This document shows, piece by piece, positions 24,858 to 33,348 of a DNA stretch of 64,000 nucleotides (positions are counted from its first letter, which is position 1; the number at the start of each line of letters is the position of its first letter). The notes under the pieces were generated by a model that saw only the letters and a list, made by a program, of their open reading frames with translations, was not told the DNA's origin and searched no databases. The translations under genes and the position numbers were made by a program. The stretch comes from an uncultured Eubacteriales bacterium (GTDB taxonomy: Bacteria > Bacillota > Clostridia > Oscillospirales > Oscillospiraceae). The DNA is taken from positions 1-64,000 of the forward strand of contig CAJKDY010000010.1 in the NCBI GenBank assembly GCA_905198835.1. The letters run 5' to 3'.

Positions 24858-24889
24858 CAAAAAACGCCTGAGGACAAAGTCCTCAGGCG
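24858..24889 (-). terminator. Intrinsic terminator of typA
   Basis: On the minus strand GCCTGAGGA / TCCTCAGGC with a 5-base loop, followed by GTTTTTTGC, just downstream of typA. Confidence 0.85.
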
Positions 24890-24933
24890 CTTTAGGCTCT
24901 ATCACACCGGGATCAGGGCTTGAGAGGGTGCGC

Positions 24934-26760
24934 TCACTGCTTCTTCTTGCTGGCCTCACGCATCCGGGCGGAGTGGTCCAACAGACGCTTGCGTAGGCGC
25001 AGGGACTTGGGCGTGACCTCCAAGAGCTCGTCGTCGGCCAGGAATTCCAGGCACTGCTCCAAACTCAGCTGCCGGGGCGGCACCAGCCGCAAGGCCTCGT
25101 CCGAGCCGCTGGCTCGCATATTGGTCAGCTGCTTTTTCTTGCAGACGTTCACGGTGATGTCCTCTTGCTTGGGGCACTCGCCCACGATCATACCCGCATA
25201 GACGGGCACGCCCGCGCCGATGAACAGCACGCCCCGCTCCTGGGCGTTGAAGAGGCCGTAGGTGACGCTCTCGCCGGTCTCAAAGCTGACCAGAGACCCG
25301 GTGGAGCGGCGCTGGATGTCGCCCTTCATGGGGGCGTAGCTGTCAAAGACGGAGGCCATGATGCCCTCGCCCTTGGTGTCGGTCAAAAACTCGTTGCGGT
25401 AGCCGAACAGGCCCCGGCTGGGAACCAGAAACTCCACCTTCATCCGCTCGCCCACCGGGGTCATCTCCACCAGATCGCCCTTGCGGGAGCCGATCTTCTC
25501 GATGACCGCGCCCACGCAGTCGGAGGGCACGTCCACCACCAGCCGCTCGATGGGCTCGCACTTCTTGCCGTCGATCTCCTGGTAGAGCACACGGGGGGGC
25601 GACACCTGAAACTCATAGCCCTCCCGGCGCATGGTCTCGATGAGGATGGACAAAGACATCTCGCCCCGGCCCGCCACGTTGAAGGAGTCGGTGTTGTCCG
25701 TCTCTGTGACCCGCAGGGACACGTCCTTGAGCATCTCCCGCTGGAGCCGTTCTCTGATCTGCCGGGAGGTAACGAACTTGCCCTCCCGTCCGGCGTAGGG
25801 CGCGTCGTTGACCGAGAAGGTCATCTCCAGGGTGGGCGCGGCGATCTTGACAAACTCCAGGGGCTCCACCCGCTCGGTGGCGCAGATGGTGTCGCCGATG
25901 GTAATGTCGCCAATGCCGCTCATGGCGATGATCTCGCCGGCGGCAGCCTCGGTGACTGGGGCCTTACCCAGGCCGTCAAACTCATAGAGGGAGACGGCCT
26001 TGGCCTTTTGGGGCGCGTCGTCCTTCCTATGGAAGTTGCAAACGGCGATGTCTTGATTCTGGCGGATGGTGCCCCGCTCGATGCGGCCAATGGCGATGCG
26101 GCCCACGAACTCGTTGTAGTCGATGGAGCTCACCAGCATCTGGAAGGGGGCGTCGGTGTCGCACTCGGGGGCGGGGATATAGTCCAAAATGGTCTCGAAG
26201 AGGGGGGTCAGATCAGTCCCCGCCACATCGGGCGAGTAGCTGGCGGTGCCCTGGCGGCCCGAGCAGAAAAGCATGGGGCTGTCCAGCTGCTCCTCGGTGG
26301 CGTCCAGGTCCAAAAGCAGCTCCAGTACCTCGTCCACCACCTCATGGACCCGCTGGTCAGGCCGGTCGATCTTGTTGACCACCACGATGACCCGGTGGCC
26401 CAGCTCCAACGCGCGGCTCAGCACGAAACGGGTCTGGGGCATGGGGCCCTCCGCGGCGTCCACCAGCAGAATGACGCCGTTGACCATCTTCAAGATACGC
26501 TCCACCTCGCCGCCGAAATCGGCGTGGCCCGGAGTGTCCACGATGTTGATCTTGGTGTCCTTATAGTGGACGGCGGTGTTCTTGGCCAGGATGGTGATGC
26601 CCCGCTCCCGCTCCAGATCCCCCGAGTCCATGACCCGGTCCACGGTGGCCTGGTTCTCCCGGTAGATGCCGCCCTGCTTGAGCATCTCGTCCACCAGGGT
26701 GGTCTTGCCGTGGTCCACGTGAGCGATGATGGCGACGTTTCTGATCTTCTCGTTCTGCAT
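24934..26760 (-). CDS. typA: Translational GTPase TypA/BipA
   Basis: A 608-residue EF-G-like GTPase. G-domain motifs are complete: AHVDHGKTTLVDEML, switch I RGITILAKNTAV, DTPGHADFGGEVER, NKIDRPDQR. Domains II and III, the EF-G V-like domain and the BipA-specific C-terminal domain (about 480-605, with GAGVPVYAGMIVGE and a basic tail) follow. The protein binds the 70S ribosome and helps 50S assembly, especially under stress or low temperature. Single-gene unit with its own terminator. Confidence 0.96.
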   Translation of the reverse strand: MQNEKIRNVAIIAHVDHGKTTLVDEMLKQGGIYRENQATVDRVMDSGDLERERGITILAKNTAVHYKDTKINIVDTPGHADFGGEVERILKMVNGVILLVDAAEGPMPQTRFVLSRALELGHRVIVVVNKIDRPDQRVHEVVDEVLELLLDLDATEEQLDSPMLFCSGRQGTASYSPDVAGTDLTPLFETILDYIPAPECDTDAPFQMLVSSIDYNEFVGRIAIGRIERGTIRQNQDIAVCNFHRKDDAPQKAKAVSLYEFDGLGKAPVTEAAAGEIIAMSGIGDITIGDTICATERVEPLEFVKIAAPTLEMTFSVNDAPYAGREGKFVTSRQIRERLQREMLKDVSLRVTETDNTDSFNVAGRGEMSLSILIETMRREGYEFQVSPPRVLYQEIDGKKCEPIERLVVDVPSDCVGAVIEKIGSRKGDLVEMTPVGERMKVEFLVPSRGLFGYRNEFLTDTKGEGIMASVFDSYAPMKGDIQRRSTGSLVSFETGESVTYGLFNAQERGVLFIGAGVPVYAGMIVGECPKQEDITVNVCKKKQLTNMRASGSDEALRLVPPRQLSLEQCLEFLADDELLEVTPKSLRLRKRLLDHSARMREASKKKQ

Positions 26761-26849
26761 TTCGATGCACCTCTAGGTCTTGATCTCAGTATAAAAATTC
26801 AACCGGGATATTTTACACCACAACATGGTAGATTGCAATACTTTTTCAC

Positions 26850-26877
26850 AAAAAAACCCCGAATTTTACATCGGGGG
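26850..26877 (-). terminator. Intrinsic terminator of the CBS gene
   Basis: On the minus strand CCCCGA / TCGGGG with a 7-base loop followed by TTTTTTTG. Confidence 0.8.
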
Positions 26878-26890
26878 TGGTGCTTGATAT

Positions 26891-26918
26891 GTAGGGGCGA
26901 GCGACGCTCGCCCCGCCA
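26891..26918. repeat. Short palindromic GTAGGGGCG element
   Basis: GTAGGGGCGAGCG-ACGCTCGCCCC, a perfect inverted repeat between the CBS terminator and the CBS stop. A related GTAGGGGTGCG unit (minus strand, 16914-16895) abuts the yqfD stop. Both look like copies of a common intergenic repeat. Confidence 0.5.
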
Positions 26919-26939
26919 AGCCATGGGCTCCCGGTCAAC

Positions 26940-27374
26940 TCACATCTCCGGGTCGTGGTCCTCTTCGCTGATCTCGCTCAATGCCGCGCCGGCCTCCATG
27001 TCGCAGGAGTGGGACTGGCTCAGATCGCCCAGAGAGACCATGCCGACGACCTTGTCATCCTCCACCACCGGCAGGCGGCGGACCTGCTTGGCGGCCATGA
27101 TGCGGGCGGCCTCCCGGGTATCGGCGGTGGGAGAGACGGTGGCGCAGTTACGGGTCATGATCTTGTGGACCGGAGTCTTGGCCGGGTCCTCCTGAGTAGC
27201 CACGCACCGCAACACGATGTCCCGGTCGGTGACCATCCCCCGCAGTCCGCCGTCCTCGCCGCAGACGGGCAGAGAACCTACATTGTGGCGCGCCAGCATG
27301 GTGGCGGCGTTTTGGGCGGTGTCGGCAGGGTCCACGGACACCACGCTGGAGCACATCAGCTCTTTGACTTGCAT
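26940..27374 (-). CDS. CBS-domain protein
   Basis: A 144-residue protein consisting of a tandem CBS pair. Each half has the usual pattern: VDPADTAQNAATMLARHNVG then GMVTDRDIVLRCVA, and VSPTADTREAARIMAAKQVR then VVGMVSLGDLSQSH. Such free-standing pairs bind adenine nucleotides and act as sensors. An acidic tail (EISEEDHDPEM) ends it. The ATG at 27374 has GGAGAGAG upstream. It shares a 82-base divergent region with queH. Confidence 0.88.
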   Translation of the reverse strand: MQVKELMCSSVVSVDPADTAQNAATMLARHNVGSLPVCGEDGGLRGMVTDRDIVLRCVATQEDPAKTPVHKIMTRNCATVSPTADTREAARIMAAKQVRRLPVVEDDKVVGMVSLGDLSQSHSCDMEAGAALSEISEEDHDPEM

Positions 27375-27456
27375 TTTTCTCTCTCCTTGTTATAATAGAT
27401 GATTGAACGCGACAGAAAACTGTATCTATTGTTCACCGGAAGGGAAGAACTATTCC

Positions 27457-28059
27457 ATGAAGCCGCTTTTACACATTTGCTGCGCGCCCTGCTCCATCAC
27501 CTGCATCGACACCATGCGTCAAGACGGTCTGGAGCCTACGGGCTTTTGGCACAATTTGAATATCCATCCCTACACCGAGTACCGCCAGCGGAAGAACACT
27601 CTGGTGGACTACGCTAAGAGCATCGGTCTGGAGCTGATTTTGTCGGGAGACTACGGCCTACGGCCCTTTGTCCAGGCCGTGGCCGGTGATATCGACCACC
27701 GCTGCGGGAAATGCTACCAGATGCGTCTGGAGCCCACCGCCCAATACGCCGCCGAGCACGGCTTTGACTCCTTTACTACCACGTTGCTGGTCTCCCCCTA
27801 CCAAAACCATGAACTGCTTTTGGAGGTCGGCCGGGAGATGGGGAAAAAATACGGCGTGGAGTTTTTGCCCTATGACTTCCGGCCTCGCTTCCGAGAGGGT
27901 CAGGACAAGGCCCGGGAGCTGGGCCTTTATATGCAAAAATACTGCGGCTGCGTCTTCAGCGAGGAGGACCGCTATCTGGCTCAAAAACGTAAGAAACAGG
28001 CCCAGAAGGCAGCGGCTGCCCAACGGGCTGAAGGCCCGTTGGGGACCCTTCCTTTATGA
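27457..28059 (+). CDS. queH: Epoxyqueuosine reductase QueH
   Basis: A 200-residue DUF208/QueH protein. The cysteine/aspartate signatures of the family are present: LLHICCAPCSITC at the N-terminus, DHRCGKCYQMRL in the middle and YCGCVFSEEDRY at the end, which hold the iron-sulfur cluster and second metal. QueH performs the last step of queuosine formation in tRNA and replaces the cobalamin-dependent QueG. I use the ATG at 27457; a TTG at 27403 would add 18 residues (with another CXXC, CIYC) but would sit at the likely transcription start (TATAAT at 27391). The last 15 residues run into a palindromic GC-rich stretch. Confidence 0.88.
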   Translation: MKPLLHICCAPCSITCIDTMRQDGLEPTGFWHNLNIHPYTEYRQRKNTLVDYAKSIGLELILSGDYGLRPFVQAVAGDIDHRCGKCYQMRLEPTAQYAAEHGFDSFTTTLLVSPYQNHELLLEVGREMGKKYGVEFLPYDFRPRFREGQDKARELGLYMQKYCGCVFSEEDRYLAQKRKKQAQKAAAAQRAEGPLGTLPL

Positions 28060-28160
28060 TGCTCGGGGTCGGCAAAGCCGCCCCTGCGCAAATTCTCCGC
28101 TCCGCTCCGAATTTTACGCGGCACTCGCCGCGTCCCGCCTGCGGCGGGTCCCTAAAGTCC

Positions 28161-28189
28161 TTGCTTTTTCTGTGAAACTGTGGTATGCT
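28161..28189 (+). promoter_or_regulatory. Putative promoter of the suf genes
   Basis: TTGCTT (28161-28166), 17-base spacer, TATGCT (28184-28189), about 48 bases before the sufC ATG. Confidence 0.5.
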
Positions 28190-28236
28190 ATTCCTAGTAG
28201 TTCACTATGATATACACAAGCCAAAGGAGAAACACC

Positions 28237-28986
28237 ATGCTTGAGATCAAAAATCTGCGCTACGAGGTGGAGGGCGAGGAGGGCCGCCTGGGCATTTTGC
28301 AGGATGTCTCCCTCACCATCCCCGACGGTAAATTTGTGGTCATCACCGGCCCTAACGGCGGCGGCAAGACCACCCTGGCCCGGACCATCATGGGCCTTGT
28401 CAAGCCCACGGCGGGCCAGATATTCTGGAACGGCCAGGACGTGACCGAATTGGACGTGACCGGGAGGGCCAAGGCGGGCATCTCCTACGCCTTTCAGCAG
28501 CCTGCCCGCTTCAAGGGCCTGAAGATCGGCGACCTTCTGGAGCTGGCTGCTGGTACGGTGCTGCGCCACGATGAGCAGTGCCAGTACCTCACCAAGGTGG
28601 GCCTATGTGCCAACGACTACATTGGTCGGGAGATGGACGCCTCCCTCTCCGGCGGCGAGGCTAAGCGGGTGGAGATCGCCACCGTTCTGGCCCGCAAGGC
28701 GCCGCTGATGATCTTTGACGAGCCCGAGGCCGGCATCGACCTGTGGAGCTTTTCCCAGCTGACCCGGACCTTCCAGGCCATTCACGATCAGGGCGACGCC
28801 ACCTTGATCGTCATCTCCCACCAAGAGCGCATCATCGACCTGGCCGACGAGATCGTGCTGGTAAGCAAGGGCCAGGTCACCGCTCAGGGCCCCAAAGATG
28901 AGATATTCCCAAAACTGCTCACCGACGGCTCCGCCCCGGTGGAGCGTTCCTGCTACGGAAAGAAGGAGGTGGAGCGCCGTGGATAA
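28237..28986 (+). CDS. sufC: Fe-S cluster assembly ATPase SufC
   Basis: A 249-residue ABC ATPase of the SufC type. Walker A is GPNGGGKTTLARTI, the signature is the SufC-like LSGGEAKRVEIATVLARK, Walker B is PLMIFDEPEAGID and the switch histidine is in VISHQER. The ATG at 28237 has AAAGGAG 8 bases upstream. The last codons overlap the start of the SufB-like gene by 8 bases, so the two are translated together. SufC hydrolyses ATP to reshape the SufB/D scaffold during cluster assembly. No sufS, sufU or second sufB/D gene is adjacent, so this is a two-gene SUF system. Confidence 0.88.
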   Translation: MLEIKNLRYEVEGEEGRLGILQDVSLTIPDGKFVVITGPNGGGKTTLARTIMGLVKPTAGQIFWNGQDVTELDVTGRAKAGISYAFQQPARFKGLKIGDLLELAAGTVLRHDEQCQYLTKVGLCANDYIGREMDASLSGGEAKRVEIATVLARKAPLMIFDEPEAGIDLWSFSQLTRTFQAIHDQGDATLIVISHQERIIDLADEIVLVSKGQVTAQGPKDEIFPKLLTDGSAPVERSCYGKKEVERRG

Positions 28987-29896
28987 AACCGAGTGGAAGG
29001 TCCTCAAGGAGATCGCCGAGCTGGAGAAGACCCCTCAGGGCGCCTACAACTTCCGTGTCAACGGCCAGCTGGACGACCGCAAGACCACCGAGCACATCGA
29101 CATCGTCTCCAAGACCGACAAGCCCGGCATCGACATCATCGTCAAGCCCGGCACCAAAGGCGAGAGCGTCCACATCCCCGTAGTGTTGAGCCAGACCGGC
29201 CTTGTTGATGTGGTCTACAACGACTTCTACATCGGCGAGGGGGCCGAGGTGGACATCGTGGCCGGCTGCGGCATCCACAACACCGGCTGCGAGACCGCTC
29301 AGCACGACGGCATCCACGTCTTCCACCTGGCTAAAAACGCCAGGGTCCGCTATGTGGAGCGCCACTACGGCGAGGGCCCCGGCACTGGGGAGAACATTTT
29401 GAACCCCAAGACCGAGGTCTATCTGGAGGAGGGCGCCTCCATCACCATGGAGATGACCCAGATCCGAGGGGTGGATTCCACCATCCGGGACACGGTGTGC
29501 CATGTGGGCCCCGGCGGTGAGTGTATCATCAACGAAAAGTTGCTCACCGACGGCGCCCAGCGGGCCGAGAGCAACATGGAGATCATCCTGGAGGGCGCCG
29601 ACGCCACCGGCCGGGTGGTCTCCCGCTCTGTGGCCAAGGGCGACAGCGTCCAGGTCTTCCGCCCCTGCATGACGGGCAAGGACCAGTGCTTTGGCCACGT
29701 CCAGTGCGACTCTATCATCATGGACCAGGCCAAGATCAAGTCCGTCCCCGCTATCGACGCCCAGAGCGTGGACGCCCAGCTCATCCATGAGGCCGCCATC
29801 GGCCGCATCGCCGGGGACCAGATCTTGAAGCTCATGACCCTGGGCCTCACCGAGGAGGAGGCCGAGGAGAAGATCCTGGAGGGCTTCTTGCAGTAA
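28979..29896 (+). CDS. SufB/SufD-like Fe-S scaffold (short form)
   Basis: A 305-residue protein with the SufB/SufD beta-helix: HIPVVLSQTGLVDVVYNDFY, then AEVDIVAGCGIHNTGC, the core TVCHVGPGGECIINEKLLTD and the C-terminal helical region EAAIGRIAGDQILKLMTLGL. It is much shorter than ordinary SufB (about 460 residues), lacking the N-terminal part. The GTG at 28979 has AAGGAGG 9 bases upstream and lies inside the end of sufC. Pairing of one short SufB-like protein with SufC is the arrangement described for minimal SUF-like systems of anaerobes and archaea. Residues such as C82/C87 region and conserved histidines remain candidates for cluster ligation. Confidence 0.85.
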   Translation: MDKTEWKVLKEIAELEKTPQGAYNFRVNGQLDDRKTTEHIDIVSKTDKPGIDIIVKPGTKGESVHIPVVLSQTGLVDVVYNDFYIGEGAEVDIVAGCGIHNTGCETAQHDGIHVFHLAKNARVRYVERHYGEGPGTGENILNPKTEVYLEEGASITMEMTQIRGVDSTIRDTVCHVGPGGECIINEKLLTDGAQRAESNMEIILEGADATGRVVSRSVAKGDSVQVFRPCMTGKDQCFGHVQCDSIIMDQAKIKSVPAIDAQSVDAQLIHEAAIGRIAGDQILKLMTLGLTEEEAEEKILEGFLQ

Positions 29897-29898
29897 CG

Positions 29899-29935
29899 AA
29901 AAAACGGGCCGCTGAAACAGCGGTCCGTTTTTCTT
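29899..29935. terminator. Bidirectional terminator
   Basis: AAAACGGGCCGCT / AGCGGTCCGTTTTT hairpin between the convergent sufB-like and histidine kinase genes. Confidence 0.85.
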
Positions 29936-29942
29936 ATCCCTT

Positions 29943-31379
29943 TTATACCACCGTCAGCGTAAAGCGAAACTCAGTGACCCCCTCTTCGCTGGTAACGGTG
30001 ACGTCCTCTTTATGCTCGTTGAGGATGGTCTTGACGATATAGAGCCCCAGCCCTACGCCGTCGCGGTCCATGGAGCGGGACTTGTCCGACTTGTGGAAGC
30101 GGTCAAAGATCAGATCCAGCTCGTCTTTGGGGATGGTCTCGCCCTCGTTGCGGATGGCCACCACCGCCTTGCCGCCCTGCCGGGTGATCTCCACCCACAG
30201 ATGCCCGCCGGGGCGGGAGAACTTGATGGCGTTTTCCAGCAGATTATAGCACACCTGGGTGATGGCGTCCGGGTCGCCCCAGACCTTGATGGCCTCCTCG
30301 GGCAGGCCGGCCACCACGTCCAGGGACTTATCGTTGATCTTGCTCTCCAGGCTCACCATAGTCTGGGCCGTTAGCTCTACGATGTCAAAGGGCTGCTGGG
30401 CAGTAACGTCGCCGTTAGCGTGGAGCCGGGACACATCCAGCATCCGCCGCACCAGCCGGGACAGCCGCTTGGTCTCCGAGGAGATGGTCTGAAGGGCAGC
30501 GGTCTCCCTGTCCGGAGAGATGGTCCCGTCCAAAATGCCGTCGGCAAAGCCGGAGATGGTGGTCATGGGAGTCTTCAACTCATGGGAGATGTTGGCCACA
30601 AATTCACTGCGGCGCTTCTCCGCCTGGTCCAGGGAGTCTGCCATGGCGTTGAAGGCCCGGGCCAGCTCGCCCATCTCGTCGCTCCGCTCAGTCTCCTGCA
30701 TCCGTTTGTCAAACTCACCCCGGCCATACTCCCGCACGGTCTGGGCCATCTCCTTCAGGGGCTTGGTCTGCCGCCGGGCGGTAAAGAGGGTCAGGATGAA
30801 CGCCACCGCCATCACCGCCAGCGCCGTCAGCACGAAGATGCCCGACAAGCTGCGCCACAGCTCGGTCATATTGTCCACGGCGGTGGACACCAGCACCAGG
30901 CCGATGGTGGCGTCGCCGGCGGTGGTGTGGATCACGATGGGCCGCCCGGCAATATATCGGGTCCTGTCAAAAAGCCCCCCCAGATCGCCCATACGGTTAT
31001 AGACCCCATCGGCCAGCAGGCGCTTGGTCACCACCACGGGCAGCGTGGCCCCCACCAGCGTGTCCAGCTCGCCCTGGCCCGCGCCGTCGGCGGAGTAGAC
31101 CACCTCGCCGTCGGTCTCGCAGAGGAGCACATGGGCGTTGGATATCTTGGCCAGAGAGTAGATATAGGCCCGAAAGCCGTCGGAGCGGATGTCCATGCCC
31201 TGGCTTCGGTAATTGGCGGTGAACTCACCGATAAAGGAGGCGTTGTCCTCCAGCGCCTCCATCTGGCGGTTGGTGGTATACTGATAGCTCAGCCCTACGA
31301 AGCTGACGCCCAGTACCAAAAAGGATACCAGGATCAAGCCCGCCACCATGGCAAACTGCCGTGAATACGCGGACTTCAC
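29943..31379 (-). CDS. Sensor histidine kinase
   Basis: A 478-residue membrane kinase. TM1 is about 9-31 and TM2 about 178-200, enclosing an extracytoplasmic sensor domain of roughly 145 residues. A HAMP linker (201-255, RRQTKPLKEMAQTVREYGRG) leads to the H-box with the phosphorylated His266 (FVANISHELKTPMTTISGFA), then N (NLLENAIKFSRPGG), G1 and G2 boxes (DGVGLGLYIVKTILNEHKED). All catalytic motifs look intact. It overlaps the response regulator by ATGA-type coupling (31376-31379). The sensor domain does not resemble a family I know, so the signal is open. Confidence 0.92.
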   Translation of the reverse strand: MKSAYSRQFAMVAGLILVSFLVLGVSFVGLSYQYTTNRQMEALEDNASFIGEFTANYRSQGMDIRSDGFRAYIYSLAKISNAHVLLCETDGEVVYSADGAGQGELDTLVGATLPVVVTKRLLADGVYNRMGDLGGLFDRTRYIAGRPIVIHTTAGDATIGLVLVSTAVDNMTELWRSLSGIFVLTALAVMAVAFILTLFTARRQTKPLKEMAQTVREYGRGEFDKRMQETERSDEMGELARAFNAMADSLDQAEKRRSEFVANISHELKTPMTTISGFADGILDGTISPDRETAALQTISSETKRLSRLVRRMLDVSRLHANGDVTAQQPFDIVELTAQTMVSLESKINDKSLDVVAGLPEEAIKVWGDPDAITQVCYNLLENAIKFSRPGGHLWVEITRQGGKAVVAIRNEGETIPKDELDLIFDRFHKSDKSRSMDRDGVGLGLYIVKTILNEHKEDVTVTSEEGVTEFRFTLTVV

Positions 31380-32062
31380 GCCGTGACCTCAAACTTATAG
31401 CCCACGCCCCAGACCGTCTTGAGGTTCCACTTGTCCGAGACTCCCTCCAGCTTTTCCCGCAGCCGCTTGATGTGGACGTCCACGGTGCGGGAGTCGCCAA
31501 AGTAGTCAAAGCCCCACACCTCGTCAAGCAGCTGGTTGCGGGTGAACACCCGGTTGGGCGCGGAGGCCAGGCGGTAGAGAAGCTCCAGCTCCTTGGGCGG
31601 GGTATCGATCCGCTTGCCGTCCACCACCAGTTCGTAAGAATCCAGGTTGATCACCAGCTTGTCAAAGGTCAGCTTCTTCTCCGCCGTCTCTTCCTCCAGG
31701 CCGTAGCGCCGCAGCACCGCGTGGATGCGGGCCACCACCTCCTTGGTGTTGAAGGGCTTTGTGATATAGTCGTCTGCGCCCTGCTCCAGGCCCGTCACCT
31801 TGTCCTCCAGCTCGCCCTTGGCCGTGAGCATGATCACCGGGGTCTTGCCGTCCTCCCGGATCTTTTTCAGCACGCTCCAGCCATCCATCACCGGCAGCAT
31901 GATGTCCAGCAGCACCAGATCCGGGCCCCAGGACCGGAAAAGCTCCACGCCCTTGACCCCGTCGCCGGCGCCCTGGGTCTCATAGCCCTCCTTTTCCAGG
32001 TAGAGCTGCAGCAGATCGGAGATGTTCTTCTCGTCTTCGATGACTAAGATCTTCTGGGCCAT
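31376..32062 (-). CDS. OmpR/PhoB-family response regulator
   Basis: A 228-residue regulator. The receiver has the acidic pair E9-D10, phosphoacceptor Asp53 (DLVLLDIMLPVMDG), Thr/Lys in MLTAKGELED and the KPF motif. The C-terminal winged helix contains LTFDKLVINLDSYELVVDGK and DEVWGFDYFGDSRTVDVHIK. The ATG at 32062 has GGGTGGG upstream. It is followed by its kinase in an overlapping frame. The region upstream (32089-32209) carries two strong dyads sharing an ATTATATCA unit, possible binding sites for this or another regulator. Confidence 0.93.
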   Translation of the reverse strand: MAQKILVIEDEKNISDLLQLYLEKEGYETQGAGDGVKGVELFRSWGPDLVLLDIMLPVMDGWSVLKKIREDGKTPVIMLTAKGELEDKVTGLEQGADDYITKPFNTKEVVARIHAVLRRYGLEEETAEKKLTFDKLVINLDSYELVVDGKRIDTPPKELELLYRLASAPNRVFTRNQLLDEVWGFDYFGDSRTVDVHIKRLREKLEGVSDKWNLKTVWGVGYKFEVTA

Positions 32063-32088
32063 GCGTTCCCACCCTTTCCTTGGTTCAT

Positions 32089-32126
32089 GCATTATATCAT
32101 ATCTGCGCAGCGGTATGATATAATGC
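32089..32126. promoter_or_regulatory. Dyad upstream of the response regulator
   Basis: Perfect 13-base inverted repeat GCATTATATCATA (32089-32101) / TATGATATAATGC (32114-32126), 12-base spacer. The left arm contains TATAAT on the minus strand (32096-32091), so it could include the -10 of the two-component operon. Confidence 0.55.
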
Positions 32127-32177
32127 GCCATCCTTTGCGGTTTCCGGCGAAGCCGGGGAGCAAAGGCGGCATAAAGC

Positions 32178-32209
32178 TGATATAATAGTCGCTTACGACT
32201 ATTATATCA
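32178..32209. promoter_or_regulatory. Second dyad, 14-bp perfect stem
   Basis: TGATATAATAGTCG (32178-32191) / CGACTATTATATCA (32196-32209) with a CTTA loop. It lies 40 bases downstream of the CDF transporter stop and has no T run, so it is not an obvious terminator. It shares TGATATAAT with the dyad at 32089-32126. Confidence 0.55.
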
Positions 32210-32248
32210 TACACGCTTTTTTCAAAAAAGGTTGGATATTTTGTAAAT

Positions 32249-33193
32249 TTACCCCTCCGGCTCGTCGTCGTTGCCCAAGGGGTCGATGTGGATGACGGCG
32301 TGGACGCCCAGACGCTGGCGCAGTTCCCGTTCAGCCCGGTCGGCGGCGGCGTGGGCGGTCAGGAGGGTCATGTCGCTGGGCACCTCGGCATGGATGGTGG
32401 CAAAGAGATGGCCCGGGCCGTATTCGTGGACAGCCAGGCCGTGGATGGCCACGATCTCGGGAATTTCCAGCACCGTATCGGCGATCTTATCTACCGTCTC
32501 CTGGCTGGGCGCCCGGCCCAGCAGCAGATCCAGCGTATCCCTGGCCGCCAGAAAGCCCGACCAGAGGATGAATACCGACACCCCCAGGCCCAGCCAGGCG
32601 TCCAGGCTGAGGCCGGAGAAGTGGGCAATGAGCGCTCCCGCCAACACCGCCGATGTGGCCACGCTGTCGGAGAGAGCGTCCAGGGCCGTAGCGCTCAGAG
32701 CCGCGCTGTCCAGAGCCTTGCCCAAGGCGGCGTTAAAGCGCCACATCCAGAGCTTCACCAGGATAGACGCCCCCAGCACCCCCACCGCCAGCCAGGAAAA
32801 AGTCACTATCTCCGGCGTGATGATCTTTTCCACCGAGGTCCTGGCCAGTTCAAAACCCACCAGCAGGATCACCAGGGACACGATGAGCCCGGACACATAC
32901 TCCGCCCGGCCATGGCCGAAGGGATGCTCCTTGTCCGCCTTGTGGCCCGCCACCTTGAAGCCCACCAGCGTCACCACGCTGGAAAAGGCGTCGGTCAGGT
33001 TGTTCAGAGCGTCGGCGGTCATGGACAGCGAGCGTGTCAAAACCCCCGCCAGCAGTTTGCCCACCGCCAGCAGCAAATTGAGAGCGATGCCCACCGCCCC
33101 GGAGAGCTGCCCGCACCGCTCCCGCCGGCCGGAACTGACCTGCTCCCCGCCCCGGAGCAGCCGCCGGACCAGCCATTGAGATGGCGTCTTCAC
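32249..33193 (-). CDS. Cation diffusion facilitator (CDF) transporter
   Basis: A 314-residue CDF protein with six membrane spans and a cytoplasmic C-terminal domain. Metal-site residues are seen in SMTADALNNLTDAFSS (TM2) and SATALDALSDSVATS (TM5); the signature HPFGHGRAEYVSGL follows TM2. The C-terminal domain has VAIHGLAVHEYGPGHLFATI and HVEV-like histidines. It would export Zn2+, Mn2+ or Fe2+ in exchange for protons. The TM5 pattern D...D with S rather than H nearby leaves the metal open. Independent unit; no metal regulator adjacent. Confidence 0.9.
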   Translation of the reverse strand: MKTPSQWLVRRLLRGGEQVSSGRRERCGQLSGAVGIALNLLLAVGKLLAGVLTRSLSMTADALNNLTDAFSSVVTLVGFKVAGHKADKEHPFGHGRAEYVSGLIVSLVILLVGFELARTSVEKIITPEIVTFSWLAVGVLGASILVKLWMWRFNAALGKALDSAALSATALDALSDSVATSAVLAGALIAHFSGLSLDAWLGLGVSVFILWSGFLAARDTLDLLLGRAPSQETVDKIADTVLEIPEIVAIHGLAVHEYGPGHLFATIHAEVPSDMTLLTAHAAADRAERELRQRLGVHAVIHIDPLGNDDEPEG

Positions 33194-33284
33194 ACCCTCG
33201 CCCCCCTTCCATGCTTATAACCGTATATTATCCATCGGCCCCAAGAGAAAGTCAAGGCTAACCTCCCAAGGTCAACGCTCCCTC

Positions 33285-33313
33285 TTGACACACTCGAACA
33301 GTCGTGCTATAAT
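33285..33313 (+). promoter_or_regulatory. Promoter of the radical SAM gene
   Basis: TTGACA (33285-33290), 17-base spacer, TATAAT (33308-33313): full consensus. Confidence 0.82.
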
Positions 33314-33348
33314 GGAACAGAAGTTCCAGAAAAGAGGAGGCGACCGCT

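Noticed and set aside
25165..27195. 676-codon open frame on the plus strand
   Set aside because: Antisense to typA and the CBS gene; composition Leu/His/Asp-rich shadow, no family features.
28060..28160. GC-rich palindromes after queH considered as an attenuator or repeat
   Set aside because: Several short inverted repeats (GCGGC/GCCGC, CCCGCCTGCGGCGGG) but no T run and no clear second copy in the window.
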